A stretch of 64,000 nucleotides of DNA from Pontivivens marinum (GCF_900231835.1 NZ_OCTN01000005.1:124001-188000); one strand, 5' to 3'; counted from the first letter of the stretch, positions 27,572-36,600 are shown. The notes: a model not told the origin generated them from the letters alone. Translations and numbers: made by a program.

Positions 27572-28156
27572 ATGGCGGCAATCGCACCGCAATTGGAACA
27601 GAGGGCAGGCGCGGTACTGGCCGCGACTGCACGGGCAATGGCCCTGTTCGGCGGGCTGGTTCTGGCCGGTATCGCGGCGATGACGGTTCTGTCCATCATC
27701 GGGCGGGCGCTGGTGCCCTATGGCCTCGGCCCTGTTCCGGGGGATTTCGAGCTGGTCCAGATCGGCTGTGCCATCGCGGTGTTCAGTTTTCTACCGTGGT
27801 GTCAGCTCAACCGTGGACACGTCACCGTTGATCTATTGGTTCAGCGGCTGTCACCTAGGCTACAGGCGCTCAGTACGTTGCTAGGCGATGTCGCACTGGC
27901 GGCAGTTGCGGTAATTATGGCGCGGCAATTGTGGATCGGCATGTCTGACAAGTTCTGCGCCGACCCCAATGACGCGATTTTCGGCTGGCTGTGGACGGCA
28001 ACAGACCTCGCCCAGCCCTATTGCTGGGTTGAGGCGACATATGAGCTGAACATGCCTGTCTGGTGGGGATATGCCGTGGGGTTGATCGGTGCGGTTATGT
28101 TTGCTGTCACCGCGCTGCATTCCATCTGGCGATCCACGAATGAGGTTCTGGCATGA
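27572..28156 (+). CDS. dctQ: TRAP transporter small permease DctQ
   Basis: A 194-residue four-helix small subunit of a tripartite ATP-independent periplasmic transporter. Typical features are the N-terminal pair of helices with IIGRALVPYG, the acidic ELVQIGCAIAVF and QLNRGHVTVDLL. The ATG at 27572 has a good GAGGGG site; the in-frame ATG at 27533 lacks one. It overlaps dctM by ATGA. A periplasmic loop of about 30 residues with two Cys (FCADPNDAIF, QPYCWVE) is longer than usual. Confidence 0.9.
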   Translation: MAAIAPQLEQRAGAVLAATARAMALFGGLVLAGIAAMTVLSIIGRALVPYGLGPVPGDFELVQIGCAIAVFSFLPWCQLNRGHVTVDLLVQRLSPRLQALSTLLGDVALAAVAVIMARQLWIGMSDKFCADPNDAIFGWLWTATDLAQPYCWVEATYELNMPVWWGYAVGLIGAVMFAVTALHSIWRSTNEVLA

Positions 28157-29502
28157 GCGGGTTAGAGATGGCCGCAGCAGGCTTTGCCGCGATGCTGGTC
28201 ATGATTGCAGTGCGCATCCCGATTGCCGCAGCGATGGCGATCACCGGATTTGTCGGAGTATGGATATTGCGCGGAACCTCTGCGCCGATGCTGGGCATGC
28301 TCAAGAGTGTGACATGGGATGCGTTTGCGTCCTATTCCCTCAGCATTGTGCCGCTCTTTCTGCTGATGGGGCAGTTCGCGTCGAAATCTGGCATGTCCGA
28401 GCGATTGTTCCGTGCCGCCGCTGACTGGTTGGGCCATCGCCGTGGTGGCATTGCAATTGCCGCTGTGGGGGCCTGTGCGGGCTTTGGCGCGGTGTCGGGA
28501 TCGTCGCTGGCGACGGCTTCGACCATGGGGCAGGTCGCGCTGCCACAGATGAAGCGGTACGGCTATTCCGATGCGCTGGCCACGGGTGTTTTAGCGGCGG
28601 GCGGCACGCTGGGCATTCTGATCCCGCCCTCAATCATTCTGGTCATATACGCCATTTTGACCGAGCAAAATATCGAGAAGATGTTTGCCGCCGCGATCCT
28701 GCCCGGTCTGCTGGCGGCGGCGGGCTATGTCATCGTTGTGCTGCTATATGTGACGCTGAAACCCGGATCGGCGCAGCGGATGCCGCGCAAGCCATGGGCG
28801 CAGCGGATGGGATCACTGTTGCAGGTTTGGCCGGTGGTGATGATCTTTGCCTTGGTGATCGGGGGCATTGCCGCCGATTGGGATTGGGGCAAAACCGGCA
28901 GGCAGGCGCTATTCACCCCGATTGAGGGCGCAGCGGTCGGCGCGGTCCTAACCGGATTATACGGCCTGTTGAGCGGTGGTTTAAACCGGCGCAGCTTTAC
29001 CGATTGTGTGCTGCAAACCGCGCAGGCGACGGCGATGATCTATTTCATTCTGTTCGGGGCGCAGCTGTTCAATACATTCCTCGCCTTTACCCAAACGCCG
29101 CAAGCCTTGGCCGAATGGGTGGTTGCCAGTAGGTTCAGCCCGATGGCGGTGTTGTTGCTGATGCTGCTGACCTATCTGATCTTTGGCTGCGTCATGGATT
29201 CCCTGAGCATGATCCTGCTGACGATACCGATCTTTTTTCCGATCATCCAAGGCCTGGAGTTCGGCATGACGCCGGATGAAACCGCGATTTGGTTCGGGAT
29301 CTTGGTGCTGATCGTGGTGGAGGTGGGGCTAATCACGCCGCCGGTCGGGATGAACCTGTTTATCATCAACGACATCGCCAAGGGCGTTCCGATGGGCCGC
29401 ACCTATGCCGGTGTCATGCCATTCGTCGCCAGTGATTTGATCCGTGTGGCGATTTTGGTCAGCACGCCGTGGCTGAGCTTGGCCCTCGTCCGGGCGATGT
29501 AA
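28153..29502 (+). CDS. dctM: TRAP transporter large permease DctM
   Basis: A 449-residue large membrane subunit with about 12-13 helices. Family motifs include SIVPLFLLMGQFASKSG, the repeated GTLGILIPPSIILVIY and, near the C-terminus, ITPPVGMNLFIINDIAKG. It transports an organic acid or amino-acid-like compound using an ion gradient with DctQ. No periplasmic binding protein (DctP) gene lies on either side, so the binding subunit must be encoded elsewhere. A perfect bidirectional terminator follows at 29501. Confidence 0.94.
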   Translation: MSGLEMAAAGFAAMLVMIAVRIPIAAAMAITGFVGVWILRGTSAPMLGMLKSVTWDAFASYSLSIVPLFLLMGQFASKSGMSERLFRAAADWLGHRRGGIAIAAVGACAGFGAVSGSSLATASTMGQVALPQMKRYGYSDALATGVLAAGGTLGILIPPSIILVIYAILTEQNIEKMFAAAILPGLLAAAGYVIVVLLYVTLKPGSAQRMPRKPWAQRMGSLLQVWPVVMIFALVIGGIAADWDWGKTGRQALFTPIEGAAVGAVLTGLYGLLSGGLNRRSFTDCVLQTAQATAMIYFILFGAQLFNTFLAFTQTPQALAEWVVASRFSPMAVLLLMLLTYLIFGCVMDSLSMILLTIPIFFPIIQGLEFGMTPDETAIWFGILVLIVVEVGLITPPVGMNLFIINDIAKGVPMGRTYAGVMPFVASDLIRVAILVSTPWLSLALVRAM

Positions 29503-29529
29503 TGCGCCGGCCATTAAGGCCAGCGCATT
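29501..29529. terminator. Bidirectional terminator between dctM and the entericidin gene
   Basis: AATGCGC-c-GGCC (29501-29512) pairs with GGCC-a-GCGCATT (29518-29529) around a five-base loop, with one mismatch in the stem. It overlaps the dctM stop and lies just past the stop of the minus-strand entericidin gene, with T-rich ends on both strands, so it can serve both. Confidence 0.75.
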
Positions 29530-29534
29530 TGAAA

Positions 29535-29678
29535 TCAGTTCGATGCGTCGTTTGCTGCATCCTGAATGGCCGAGCCACCGCGCTCCACATCCGCGCCAAC
29601 GCCGCGAACCGTGTTGCAGCCAGCCAGAACTGCGCCGGCCAGAAGAAGGGAGGATACCGTAATTGCGATTTTAGTCAT
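29535..29678 (-). CDS. Entericidin A/B family lipoprotein
   Basis: A 47-residue small lipoprotein. It begins MTKIAITVSSLLLAGAVLAGC, giving a lipobox LAGC with Cys21, and continues NTVRGVGADVERGGSAIQD, the pattern of EcnA/EcnB proteins, which are small stress-linked lipoproteins associated with the bacteriolytic antidote/toxin pair in enterics; in alphaproteobacteria their role is not settled. The start follows AACAGGAGCAC. It points away from the ecfG operon and may belong to the general stress regulon, though I see no convincing EcfG promoter in front of it. A tandem damaged copy lies upstream. Confidence 0.88.
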   Translation of the reverse strand: MTKIAITVSSLLLAGAVLAGCNTVRGVGADVERGGSAIQDAANDASN

Positions 29679-29807
29679 GTTTAGTGCTCCTGTTTAAAAT
29701 GAATGTCCGATAAAGTTTAAGTCAGGTGATGCCTGCCTCAGCATTCCGCATAGTCACAGATTAGTGCCGTACAAAATGTGTCTGCGCGCCCCAGAGTCAA
29801 TAAAATG

Positions 29808-29850
29808 GGCCCGATACGTATAATGCGCCAACCTATCGGGCCGGCGCATT
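29808..29850. terminator. Overlapping hairpins, pseudoknot-capable terminator-like element
   Basis: GGCCCGATA (29808-29816) pairs perfectly with TATCGGGCC (29834-29842), and AATGCGCC (29822-29829) pairs perfectly with GGCGCATT (29843-29850). The arms interleave in the order A-B-A'-B', so both stems together form an H-type pseudoknot with A' and B' directly adjacent. The second stem corresponds to the terminator of the intact entericidin gene, supporting a duplicated cassette. Confidence 0.6.
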
Positions 29851-30015
29851 GAAATCAGTTTGATCTGTGGCCTGCGATGTCATCGAGGCGGCTGCCCCGA
29901 AAACATCGGCACAGGCGTCCTGTTATATCAGGCTACAACCAGCCAATGCGCCAACGGCCACCAGCGCGGCAATCTTAAATGCGATAGCGGGAACATTTTG
30001 TACGAGTTTAGGCAT
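29851..30015 (-). pseudogene. Decayed second entericidin-like gene
   Basis: From an ATG at 30013-30015 with a ribosome site (AGGATGCAGAAG) the frame reads a lipoprotein signal ending LAGC and then stops after three residues (TAA at 29923-29925), giving only 30 residues. Beyond the stop, nucleotide similarity to the intact neighbour resumes (GCCGATGTT against GCGGATGTG, then AAACTGATTTCAATGCGCC against GAACTGATTTCAAATGCGC). The Cys-to-ancestral-stop distance differs by one base net, so more than one change separates the copies. It starts 30 bases after the ecfG stop on the same strand. A functional 30-residue lipopeptide cannot be excluded. Confidence 0.65.
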
Positions 30016-30045
30016 CTTCTGCATCCTGTTTCTGGTTTAAACGGG

Positions 30046-30603
30046 TTATGCGGCGCCCCGACCTGAATCGACCATAGCAGCGAGGGTCGTACCATCGGTT
30101 AGCCCGGCTTCATCCTGATCCATGCCCAACATGTCAGTCAAGCGTGCACGCGCACGGTTTACCCGGCTTTTGACAGTGCCAATCGCGCAATCGCAAATCT
30201 GGGCTGCCTCCTCATAGGACATTCCGGCGGCCCCGACGAGCATCAGGCTCTCACGCTGATCCGAGGGCAATGTCTCGAACGCCTTGCGAAAATCGCTAAG
30301 GTCCATCACGCCATCCTGCGCGGGTTTCACGCTGAGGCTGTCAGTATAGGCGCCGTCAACGTCCTCAACTTCCCATTTTTGCTTACGCTTCGAGGAATAG
30401 AAGGTGTTGCGCAGGATCGTGAACAACCATGCCCGCAGGTTTGTGCCGGCCTGAAACTTTTCCTTATTGGACAGCGCCTTTACGATGGTGTCCTGCACCA
30501 GATCATCGGCGCGCGCATGTTCGCGGGTTAACGAGCGGCCAAAGGCACGCAAATCGGGAACCAGTTCAACGATGCTTTGTTCGAAGTCGATTTCATCACT
30601 CAT
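30046..30603 (-). CDS. ecfG: General stress response sigma factor EcfG
   Basis: A 185-residue ECF sigma factor of the EcfG class that redirects RNA polymerase to general stress promoters. Region 2 is seen at about residues 15-80 (HARADDLVQDTIVKAL, then NLRAWLFTILRN) and region 4 at about 115-165 (LPSDQRESLMLVGAAGMSYE, GTVKSRVNRARARL). The ATG at 30603 overlaps the end of the nepR gene by eight bases (ATGAGTGA); an in-frame extension upstream runs through nepR in another frame. Identification is secured by the NepR and PhyR genes beside it. Confidence 0.95.
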   Translation of the reverse strand: MSDEIDFEQSIVELVPDLRAFGRSLTREHARADDLVQDTIVKALSNKEKFQAGTNLRAWLFTILRNTFYSSKRKQKWEVEDVDGAYTDSLSVKPAQDGVMDLSDFRKAFETLPSDQRESLMLVGAAGMSYEEAAQICDCAIGTVKSRVNRARARLTDMLGMDQDEAGLTDGTTLAAMVDSGRGAA

Positions 30604-30769
30604 CGGCAGTACCGTCTGTTTTTGACGCAGCCTTTTTGCGCAATTGCGCAACCAGATCGGCGAGCTGGCCGGACATCGGTTCGCTCATGCTATCCTCATA
30701 GACCTGCTTGAGGTTTGCTTCGATCCGGCGCTCGCTTTCTGAACGCTCTGTGTCGTCGTATCCGACCAT
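30596..30769 (-). CDS. nepR: Anti-sigma factor NepR
   Basis: A 57-residue anti-sigma factor that sequesters EcfG until phosphorylated PhyR binds it. The conserved helix-linker-helix appears as IEANLKQVYEDSMSEPMSGQ followed by LADLVAQLRKK; flanking ends are short and charged, as usual. The gene begins at 30769 after AGGAAACACTAGG and overlaps ecfG by eight bases, the standard nepR-ecfG arrangement. This small gene was found by translating the gap between ecfG and phyR. Confidence 0.93.
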   Translation of the reverse strand: MVGYDDTERSESERRIEANLKQVYEDSMSEPMSGQLADLVAQLRKKAASKTDGTADE

Positions 30770-30850
30770 CCTAGTGTTTCCTGTTTCATCGGCGCGTGTT
30801 TCAATGGCGCGTGGGTTTGACCGACGTACGCACAGCCCTACAATGTTACT

Positions 30851-30876
30851 AACTTACAGGTAGGGCTGAACGTTCC
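30851..30876 (-). promoter_or_regulatory. Putative EcfG-dependent promoter of nepR-ecfG
   Basis: On the minus strand GGAAC (30876-30872) is followed after 17 bases by AGTT (30854-30851). The known EcfG consensus is GGAAC-N16/17-CGTT, so there is one mismatch in the -10 part. It would leave a leader of about 75 bases before nepR and allow autoregulation. Confidence 0.55.
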
Positions 30877-30923
30877 AAAGGAAACGCCTTACCATAAAAC
30901 CAATGTAAATTCTGAGGGACGAC

Positions 30924-31727
30924 ATGGATATCAGCGGCCAAATTGGTAAATCACTGCCGGAACTGCGCCGTTACGCCCGCGCATTATGCGGATCGCAAAG
31001 CGTCGGTGACGCCTATGCTGTGGCGACGATGGAGGCGATCCTGGCGGATGCCACCCTGCTAGAAGGCAGCACAAATGCACGACGCACCCTGTTTGAGGTG
31101 TTCAGCAGCATCTGGCGATCCTCGGGCGAGGATATTTCGACCAATACCGATATGATCTCGCAACGCGAGGCTGCAATGCAGGGGCAGCTATCGGTCCTGA
31201 CCCCCCGCACGCGTGAGGCGCTATTGCTGCGTCTGCTTGAGGATTTCCAGCATCACGACATCGCCCGCATCATGCGCGTTCCACCGGCCGAGGCACAGGA
31301 ACTGGTTGAGATCGGCATGGCCGAGCTGGAAAACGAGCGCCGTTCGCGCGTGCTGATCATCGAGGACGAGCCCCTGATCGCGATGGATCTAAGCCATATC
31401 GTGCAGGAGCTGGGCCATGATGTGATCGCCGTCGCCCGCACACGGGACGAGGCCGTCACCGCGGTAACCGACCTGACGCCGGATCTGATCCTGGCTGATG
31501 TTCGACTGGCCGATGGGTCCAGCGGCATTGATGCGGTTGAGGATATTCTGGGCGCTGGTAGTGAACAGATGCCCGTCATCTTTATCACGGCCTATCCGCA
31601 TCGCCTGCTAACAGGAGAACGGAACGAGCCGACCTTTGTGATCGCCAAACCGTTTGACGAACGCAAGTTGCGCGTTCTGATTGATCAGGCCTTGTTCTTT
31701 AAGGTTCTGCCGGAAATGCAGGCCTAG
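30924..31727 (+). CDS. phyR: Stress response regulator PhyR
   Basis: A 267-residue anti-anti-sigma factor, divergent from nepR-ecfG. Residues ~1-125 mimic an EcfG sigma factor (SLPELRRYARALCGSQS and the region-4-like LTPRTREALLLRLLEDFQ), and residues ~138-255 form a receiver domain (VLIIEDEPLIAMDL) with phosphoacceptor D192 in ILADVRLADGSSG and the conserved ITAYPH and IAKPF elements. On phosphorylation PhyR captures NepR and frees EcfG. No sensor histidine kinase gene is nearby. A perfect terminator follows. Confidence 0.97.
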   Translation: MDISGQIGKSLPELRRYARALCGSQSVGDAYAVATMEAILADATLLEGSTNARRTLFEVFSSIWRSSGEDISTNTDMISQREAAMQGQLSVLTPRTREALLLRLLEDFQHHDIARIMRVPPAEAQELVEIGMAELENERRSRVLIIEDEPLIAMDLSHIVQELGHDVIAVARTRDEAVTAVTDLTPDLILADVRLADGSSGIDAVEDILGAGSEQMPVIFITAYPHRLLTGERNEPTFVIAKPFDERKLRVLIDQALFFKVLPEMQA

Positions 31728-31774
31728 GGAACGGCGGTTTTTCGCCAGCCTGAACCGACGTGAATGTGTGGCGG

Positions 31775-31798
31775 CCAAGGTGCAAAACACCTTGGTTT
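31775..31798 (+). terminator. Terminator after phyR
   Basis: CCAAGGTG (31775-31782), loop CAAAA, CACCTTGG (31788-31795), followed by TTTCC. The eight-base-pair stem is perfect. Confidence 0.7.
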
Positions 31799-31877
31799 CC
31801 CCCTGATTTCGGGATGCATTCCACTGTGCTTGCGCCTAAGATTCGGGCCAGACATTCCATGATTGGAGCTAACTAGC

Positions 31878-33674
31878 ATGTTGCGAACAATGCCATGTTT
31901 CGTGATCGTTACAGCACTGGCCGCGTGCGGCACTGACGATCTTGGCTTTGATGTGCCAGCTCCGGTTGATCGAATTGACTATACCGTAACCCTAACCGGC
32001 GCCCCCACCGATGAGGTGAGCGATCTGGCCGAGGAAACGCTAGCGCTATATCTGCGGCAGGAGGATGGCGCGGTTTCGCCCGCCTTTCTGCGGCGGCGTG
32101 CAGATAATGACATCGACACCCTGAAATCATTGCTGCAATCCGAGGGGTATTACACCGCCGAGGTGACGCGCGTTGTCACCGGTGGTGAGGATGACACGCC
32201 CCTAAATGTCGAAATGGTTATTGAACCGGGCACTGCCTATGCCCTGCGCAATCATGCGTTTGAGTTACAGAATGCCTCGCCCAACCCAACATTGCCAGCG
32301 CCGCAAATGCTGGGCAGCCCGGTGGGTCAGCGTGCGCAGGCGATCCTGATTCTGGAGGCGGAGGACGCCGCCGTCGCCACCCTGCGGGGTGAGGGCTACG
32401 CCTATGCCAAATATGTTGACCGCAACGCCGTGGCCGATCCGGAGGCGGGAACGCTGACTGTACGTTCCAGCATTGATGCGGGCCATCAGCATACATTCGG
32501 CCCGATGACCTATGTCGGTTTGACCAGTGTCGAGGAGGAATACCTCAACACCTATATCACATGGCAGCAGGGGCAGATTTATGACGCGCTGGCCGTTTCG
32601 CAATTCCAGCAGGACCTGATCCGCACGGAACTGTTCAACACCGTCACCGTTGAGCCGCCGCAGGACGCACCAGACGATGTTGCCCTACCGCTGACCGTCA
32701 CGGTGGATGAGCGAAAGGAGCGCACCGGCTCCATTGGTTTGCGGTTTGATACCGATGCAGGTGTGACGCTGAATGCCTCGCTAGAGCATCGCAACCTGTT
32801 GGGCCGCAATGAAAACGCCCTGTTCGAGGTTGAGCTGGGGGAAACGGATACCAGTGTCGGGCTCAGCTTTCGGGTGCCGCAATTCGATCGCGACGGACAA
32901 ACCTTGACTGTGGCCATGTCTATCTCGGACGTGGATGAAGATGCCTATGACGGCGTTATTGGCACGATTGGCGGCGGGGTTGAGCGTGAATTGAACGACG
33001 AATGGCGCGTAGGTGCCTCTGCCGTTTACGAAAATTCGAACATTGATGAGGATGGCGTTGATACCGACATCTCCATCGTCGGGCTGCCGCTATTCGCGGC
33101 GTTTGACAATACGGGTGACCCGCTGGACCCGCGCAGCGGTGTGCGGGGACGCCTGACGCTGGCCCCCTTTGCAGGTGATGTGAATGATGAGAGCGTTAAT
33201 TTTGTACGCATTGACGGGCGCATCGCAGGTTATCTGGCGCTGAACGAGGATAGTTCGCTGGTGCTGGCCAGCCGTGCGCGCATCGGCTCGATCATCGCGA
33301 ATGATGTTTATGACGTGCCAATCACGCGGCGCCTGTTTGCAGGCGGCGGCGGGTCTGTCCGCGGCTTTGCCAATAACTCGCTGGGGCCGGAGGATTCTGA
33401 CGGCGATGCGCGCGGCGGCCTGTCGGTTGTGGAAATCGGCACGGAGCTACGCTTTGGCATTGTCGGTGATCTGGGCGGTGTCGTCTTTGCCGAGGCCGGG
33501 CAGGTAAGTGATAGCGTAACACCGCAATTTGACGATCTGCGTTCGGCGGTGGGTACTGGCATCCGCTACTATTCGCCGATTGGCCCCATCCGCGCCGATC
33601 TGGCATTCCCGCTGGACCCCGATGATGACGAAGACGGATTCCAGTTTTACCTCGCAATCGGGCAGGCCTTTTGA
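31878..33674 (+). CDS. tamA: Outer-membrane translocation assembly protein TamA
   Basis: A 598-residue Omp85-family protein that, with TamB, inserts or exports outer-membrane proteins or lipids. The first ~270 residues contain POTRA-like units (for example LKSLLQSEGYYTAEV and ITWQQGQIYDAL), and residues ~290-598 form the barrel, including RLFAGGGGSVRGFANN, the conserved loop-6 region, and the closing strand FQFYLAIGQAF with terminal Phe. The N-terminus is unusual: MLRTMPCFVIVTALAACGTD has a good lipobox LAAC at Cys17. The start at 31878 follows TTGGAG. The stop overlaps tamB (TGATG). Confidence 0.93.
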   Translation: MLRTMPCFVIVTALAACGTDDLGFDVPAPVDRIDYTVTLTGAPTDEVSDLAEETLALYLRQEDGAVSPAFLRRRADNDIDTLKSLLQSEGYYTAEVTRVVTGGEDDTPLNVEMVIEPGTAYALRNHAFELQNASPNPTLPAPQMLGSPVGQRAQAILILEAEDAAVATLRGEGYAYAKYVDRNAVADPEAGTLTVRSSIDAGHQHTFGPMTYVGLTSVEEEYLNTYITWQQGQIYDALAVSQFQQDLIRTELFNTVTVEPPQDAPDDVALPLTVTVDERKERTGSIGLRFDTDAGVTLNASLEHRNLLGRNENALFEVELGETDTSVGLSFRVPQFDRDGQTLTVAMSISDVDEDAYDGVIGTIGGGVERELNDEWRVGASAVYENSNIDEDGVDTDISIVGLPLFAAFDNTGDPLDPRSGVRGRLTLAPFAGDVNDESVNFVRIDGRIAGYLALNEDSSLVLASRARIGSIIANDVYDVPITRRLFAGGGGSVRGFANNSLGPEDSDGDARGGLSVVEIGTELRFGIVGDLGGVVFAEAGQVSDSVTPQFDDLRSAVGTGIRYYSPIGPIRADLAFPLDPDDDEDGFQFYLAIGQAF

Positions 33675-36600
33675 TGCGTATTTTTGCCGTCCTGCTGATC
33701 TGGCTCAGCACTGTTCTGCCGGCTACGGCGCAAAGCTCGATTTTCGATCTGGATAACCGGCTGGTGCAATTCGCGCTGAGCCAGATTTCATCCCCCGGCA
33801 GCTTTGAGATCACCGCCGATCTGGTTGAGGATGCCGAGGGTGCAACCCGCCTGAACGGGGTGAAAATCTCGGACGGAACCGGTGTCTGGATGACGATTGA
33901 TCAATTGGTGGTCGATTGGTCTGCAACCGCGATCCTGCGTGGTCAGCTCAACCTCAGCCGTATCATCGTGCGTGGCTTGGACATGACGCGCGCACCCTCC
34001 GCCAATGCGGAGGCACCTGAGCTGGATGTACAGGCGACGCAGGGCACGCCATCGCCCTTTGACTGGCCCCGCGCCCCGATCCCCGTGATCGTAGAGGCGA
34101 TGACGCTGGAGGATATCCGCATCGGGCCCGACGTTATGGGGCAGACGCTGACCTTTGACGGACAGGGGTCCGCCCGCGATCAGGGGGATGAACAAACGGT
34201 CGAGATGACCATCACCCGCACGGATGAGATCGATGGCGAGATCGCCCTGACCTATCTGCGCGATTTCGCGGCAGAAACGCTGGGCATCGACCTGACCGCG
34301 CGTGAGGAAGCAGGCGGCATCGTCGCCCTGCTGGCCGGATTCCCCGAGGACAGCGCCAGCGCCGTTACCGTCAGCGGCAATGGCCCGCGCGATGATTGGC
34401 AACTGACCTTTGATGCCGAAACCGACGACGTTTTCGCCGCGCAGGGTGAGGCAACTGTCAGCTATGTTGAGCCGCTGGGCGTGAGCGCCGATTTCACCTT
34501 GGTTCCCGGTCCGCAGATCAGCCCGACCGTTCGCGCCGTCACGGGTGAGCGGGCGCAACTGGATGTCGCCATCGTTCAGGGTGAGGACCGCGTGCTGCGC
34601 ATCGACGCGCTGCAATTGGACAGTCCCGCCCTGCAACTGACGGGGCGTGGCAGCTTTGACATGGAAACCCGCACCAGCGATCTGGCAATCGTTCTGGATG
34701 GCCAGCGTGAGCTGTCCGATCTGGTCGAGGGGTTAGCCTTTGAACGCTTCGGCTTTGACGGGCAGGTCACCGGCCCGCCCGAGGATTTGACCGCACAGGG
34801 CATGGCATCTCTCACCGATTTCCAGTCTGCGCTGGTCGATGCGCAACAGGTCTCGCTGACCGTTGATGCACGACGCATAGGGGAACGGTTGCGCGTTACC
34901 GCAGATGGCACCGGCACCGGATTGCGGTTGGACGAGGTGGATGCCGACACAGTGGGTGAGGCAACCCTGCGCATCGACGTGGTGCAGGATGGTGATCTGA
35001 TCGAGCTGAACACAGCGCGATTGAACAGCCCGCTGATCTCCTTCTCGGCGCAGGGCACCACCGATCTGGCCTTTCAAAACGCGGATATGTCGGTCGATTT
35101 GTCGGCAGATAATGTCAGCCAGATCGCCCGCGCTTATGGACAGGACGCCACAGGCGGCTTGGTCATCAGCGGTGAAGTCGCGCGGGTTGAGGGTGTGCTA
35201 AACGGGCAGCTTTCTGGTCGTGTCGCGGATTTCCGCAGCCCCGCCGCCGATTTGGACAGCTTGGACCTGACGGTTTATCTGGGGCAGTTGGGTGAGGATA
35301 TCAGCATCGCACTGGACAGCTCGGCAACCGGTTTGCGGTTGGATCAGCTGGAGGCCGGTTTGATCGGCCCCGCTCGGATCGAGGCACAGGCAACGCTGGG
35401 CGCCGAGTTGTTGCAGTTGAACAGCCTGACCCTGCGCTCCACCCCGCTGGATATTACGGTCAGTGGCTCGCAGGAGGTTGAGACCGGCCTGACGCAGTTC
35501 GAGTTGCGCGCCCAAACCGGTGAGGCAGAACCCTTTGCGCTGGCCTATGGCGTGGATGCGTCGGGGCGCTTGAATTTACAGGCCGAGGGATCGCTAACCG
35601 ATGGCGTTCTGTCCAGCACGCTGAACGCCAATTTCCTGCAACCGCGATTTGCGGATCAGGCCAGCGCGGAGCAGTTGACCCTATCCGCCAACGTGATTGG
35701 CAGCAGCGAAATCGGCTACACCGTGCAGAACGTCATTGAGGCAACGGAACTGGCAACAGCCGACATTCCGGCCAGCACAATCGGACCGGTTCAGATCACG
35801 TCCGAGGCCCGCTTTATCGACGGTATTCTGGACGTGCAGCAACTGGATGTCAGCAGCCGTGTTCTGAACGCCACTGGCGCCGCGCAATACGCACTGGATA
35901 CCGGCGACGGGACCGCACGGCTGAATGCAGAACTGCCGCAACTTGGCCCGCTGGCCGATGCGTTCGGGCAATCCGCGGCGGGGGCGGTCACGCTCAGCGC
36001 GCAGGCCTCCAGCACGGATGGCATTGTGCAGGCAGAGCTGCAAACGCAGTTGCGTGGCGGTGCCTATGCCGATCTGGCCGATATCGGTCAGGCGGATATC
36101 CGCATCGGTGTGAACGGTCCACTGGATGATTTTGCGCTGACTGCGGATGCGAACATCACCGGACTGCGTGTTGATAGACTGACGCCCGACCTGCTGGGTC
36201 CTGTCACATTGAGCGCGACCGCGCAGATTACCGATAGTGCGCTGGCCACGGCGCAGGCTGACCTTAGCTCGGATGTGCTGACCGCAACCCTAACACCGCG
36301 CGACGGTGGTCAGGTGCTGGATTACGCCCTGCGCAGCGATGATATCGCGCAACTGGCGGCGGCCTATGACGCGCAGGCCAGCGGGTATTTGAGCGCAGAC
36401 GGCACCGTCACGTTGGGTGACGTTGCGGCGGTTAGCGGCGCGCTGGAGCTGCGCGATCTGATCGTTTCGCAAAATACGCTTGGTACGCTTAGTCTGAACC
36501 ACGAGGTCACGCTTGGCGATGCGATTGAGGCGCGCGTCGGCTTGCAGGGCAGTGGTGGGCTGCTGTCCAACACCAATATCACGACACGCATTTCACTGGC

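Noticed and set aside
29503-30045. A plus-strand gene at 29860-30066
   Set aside because: It is antisense to the decayed entericidin copy, crosses the pseudoknot-like region and has no ribosome site or family resemblance.
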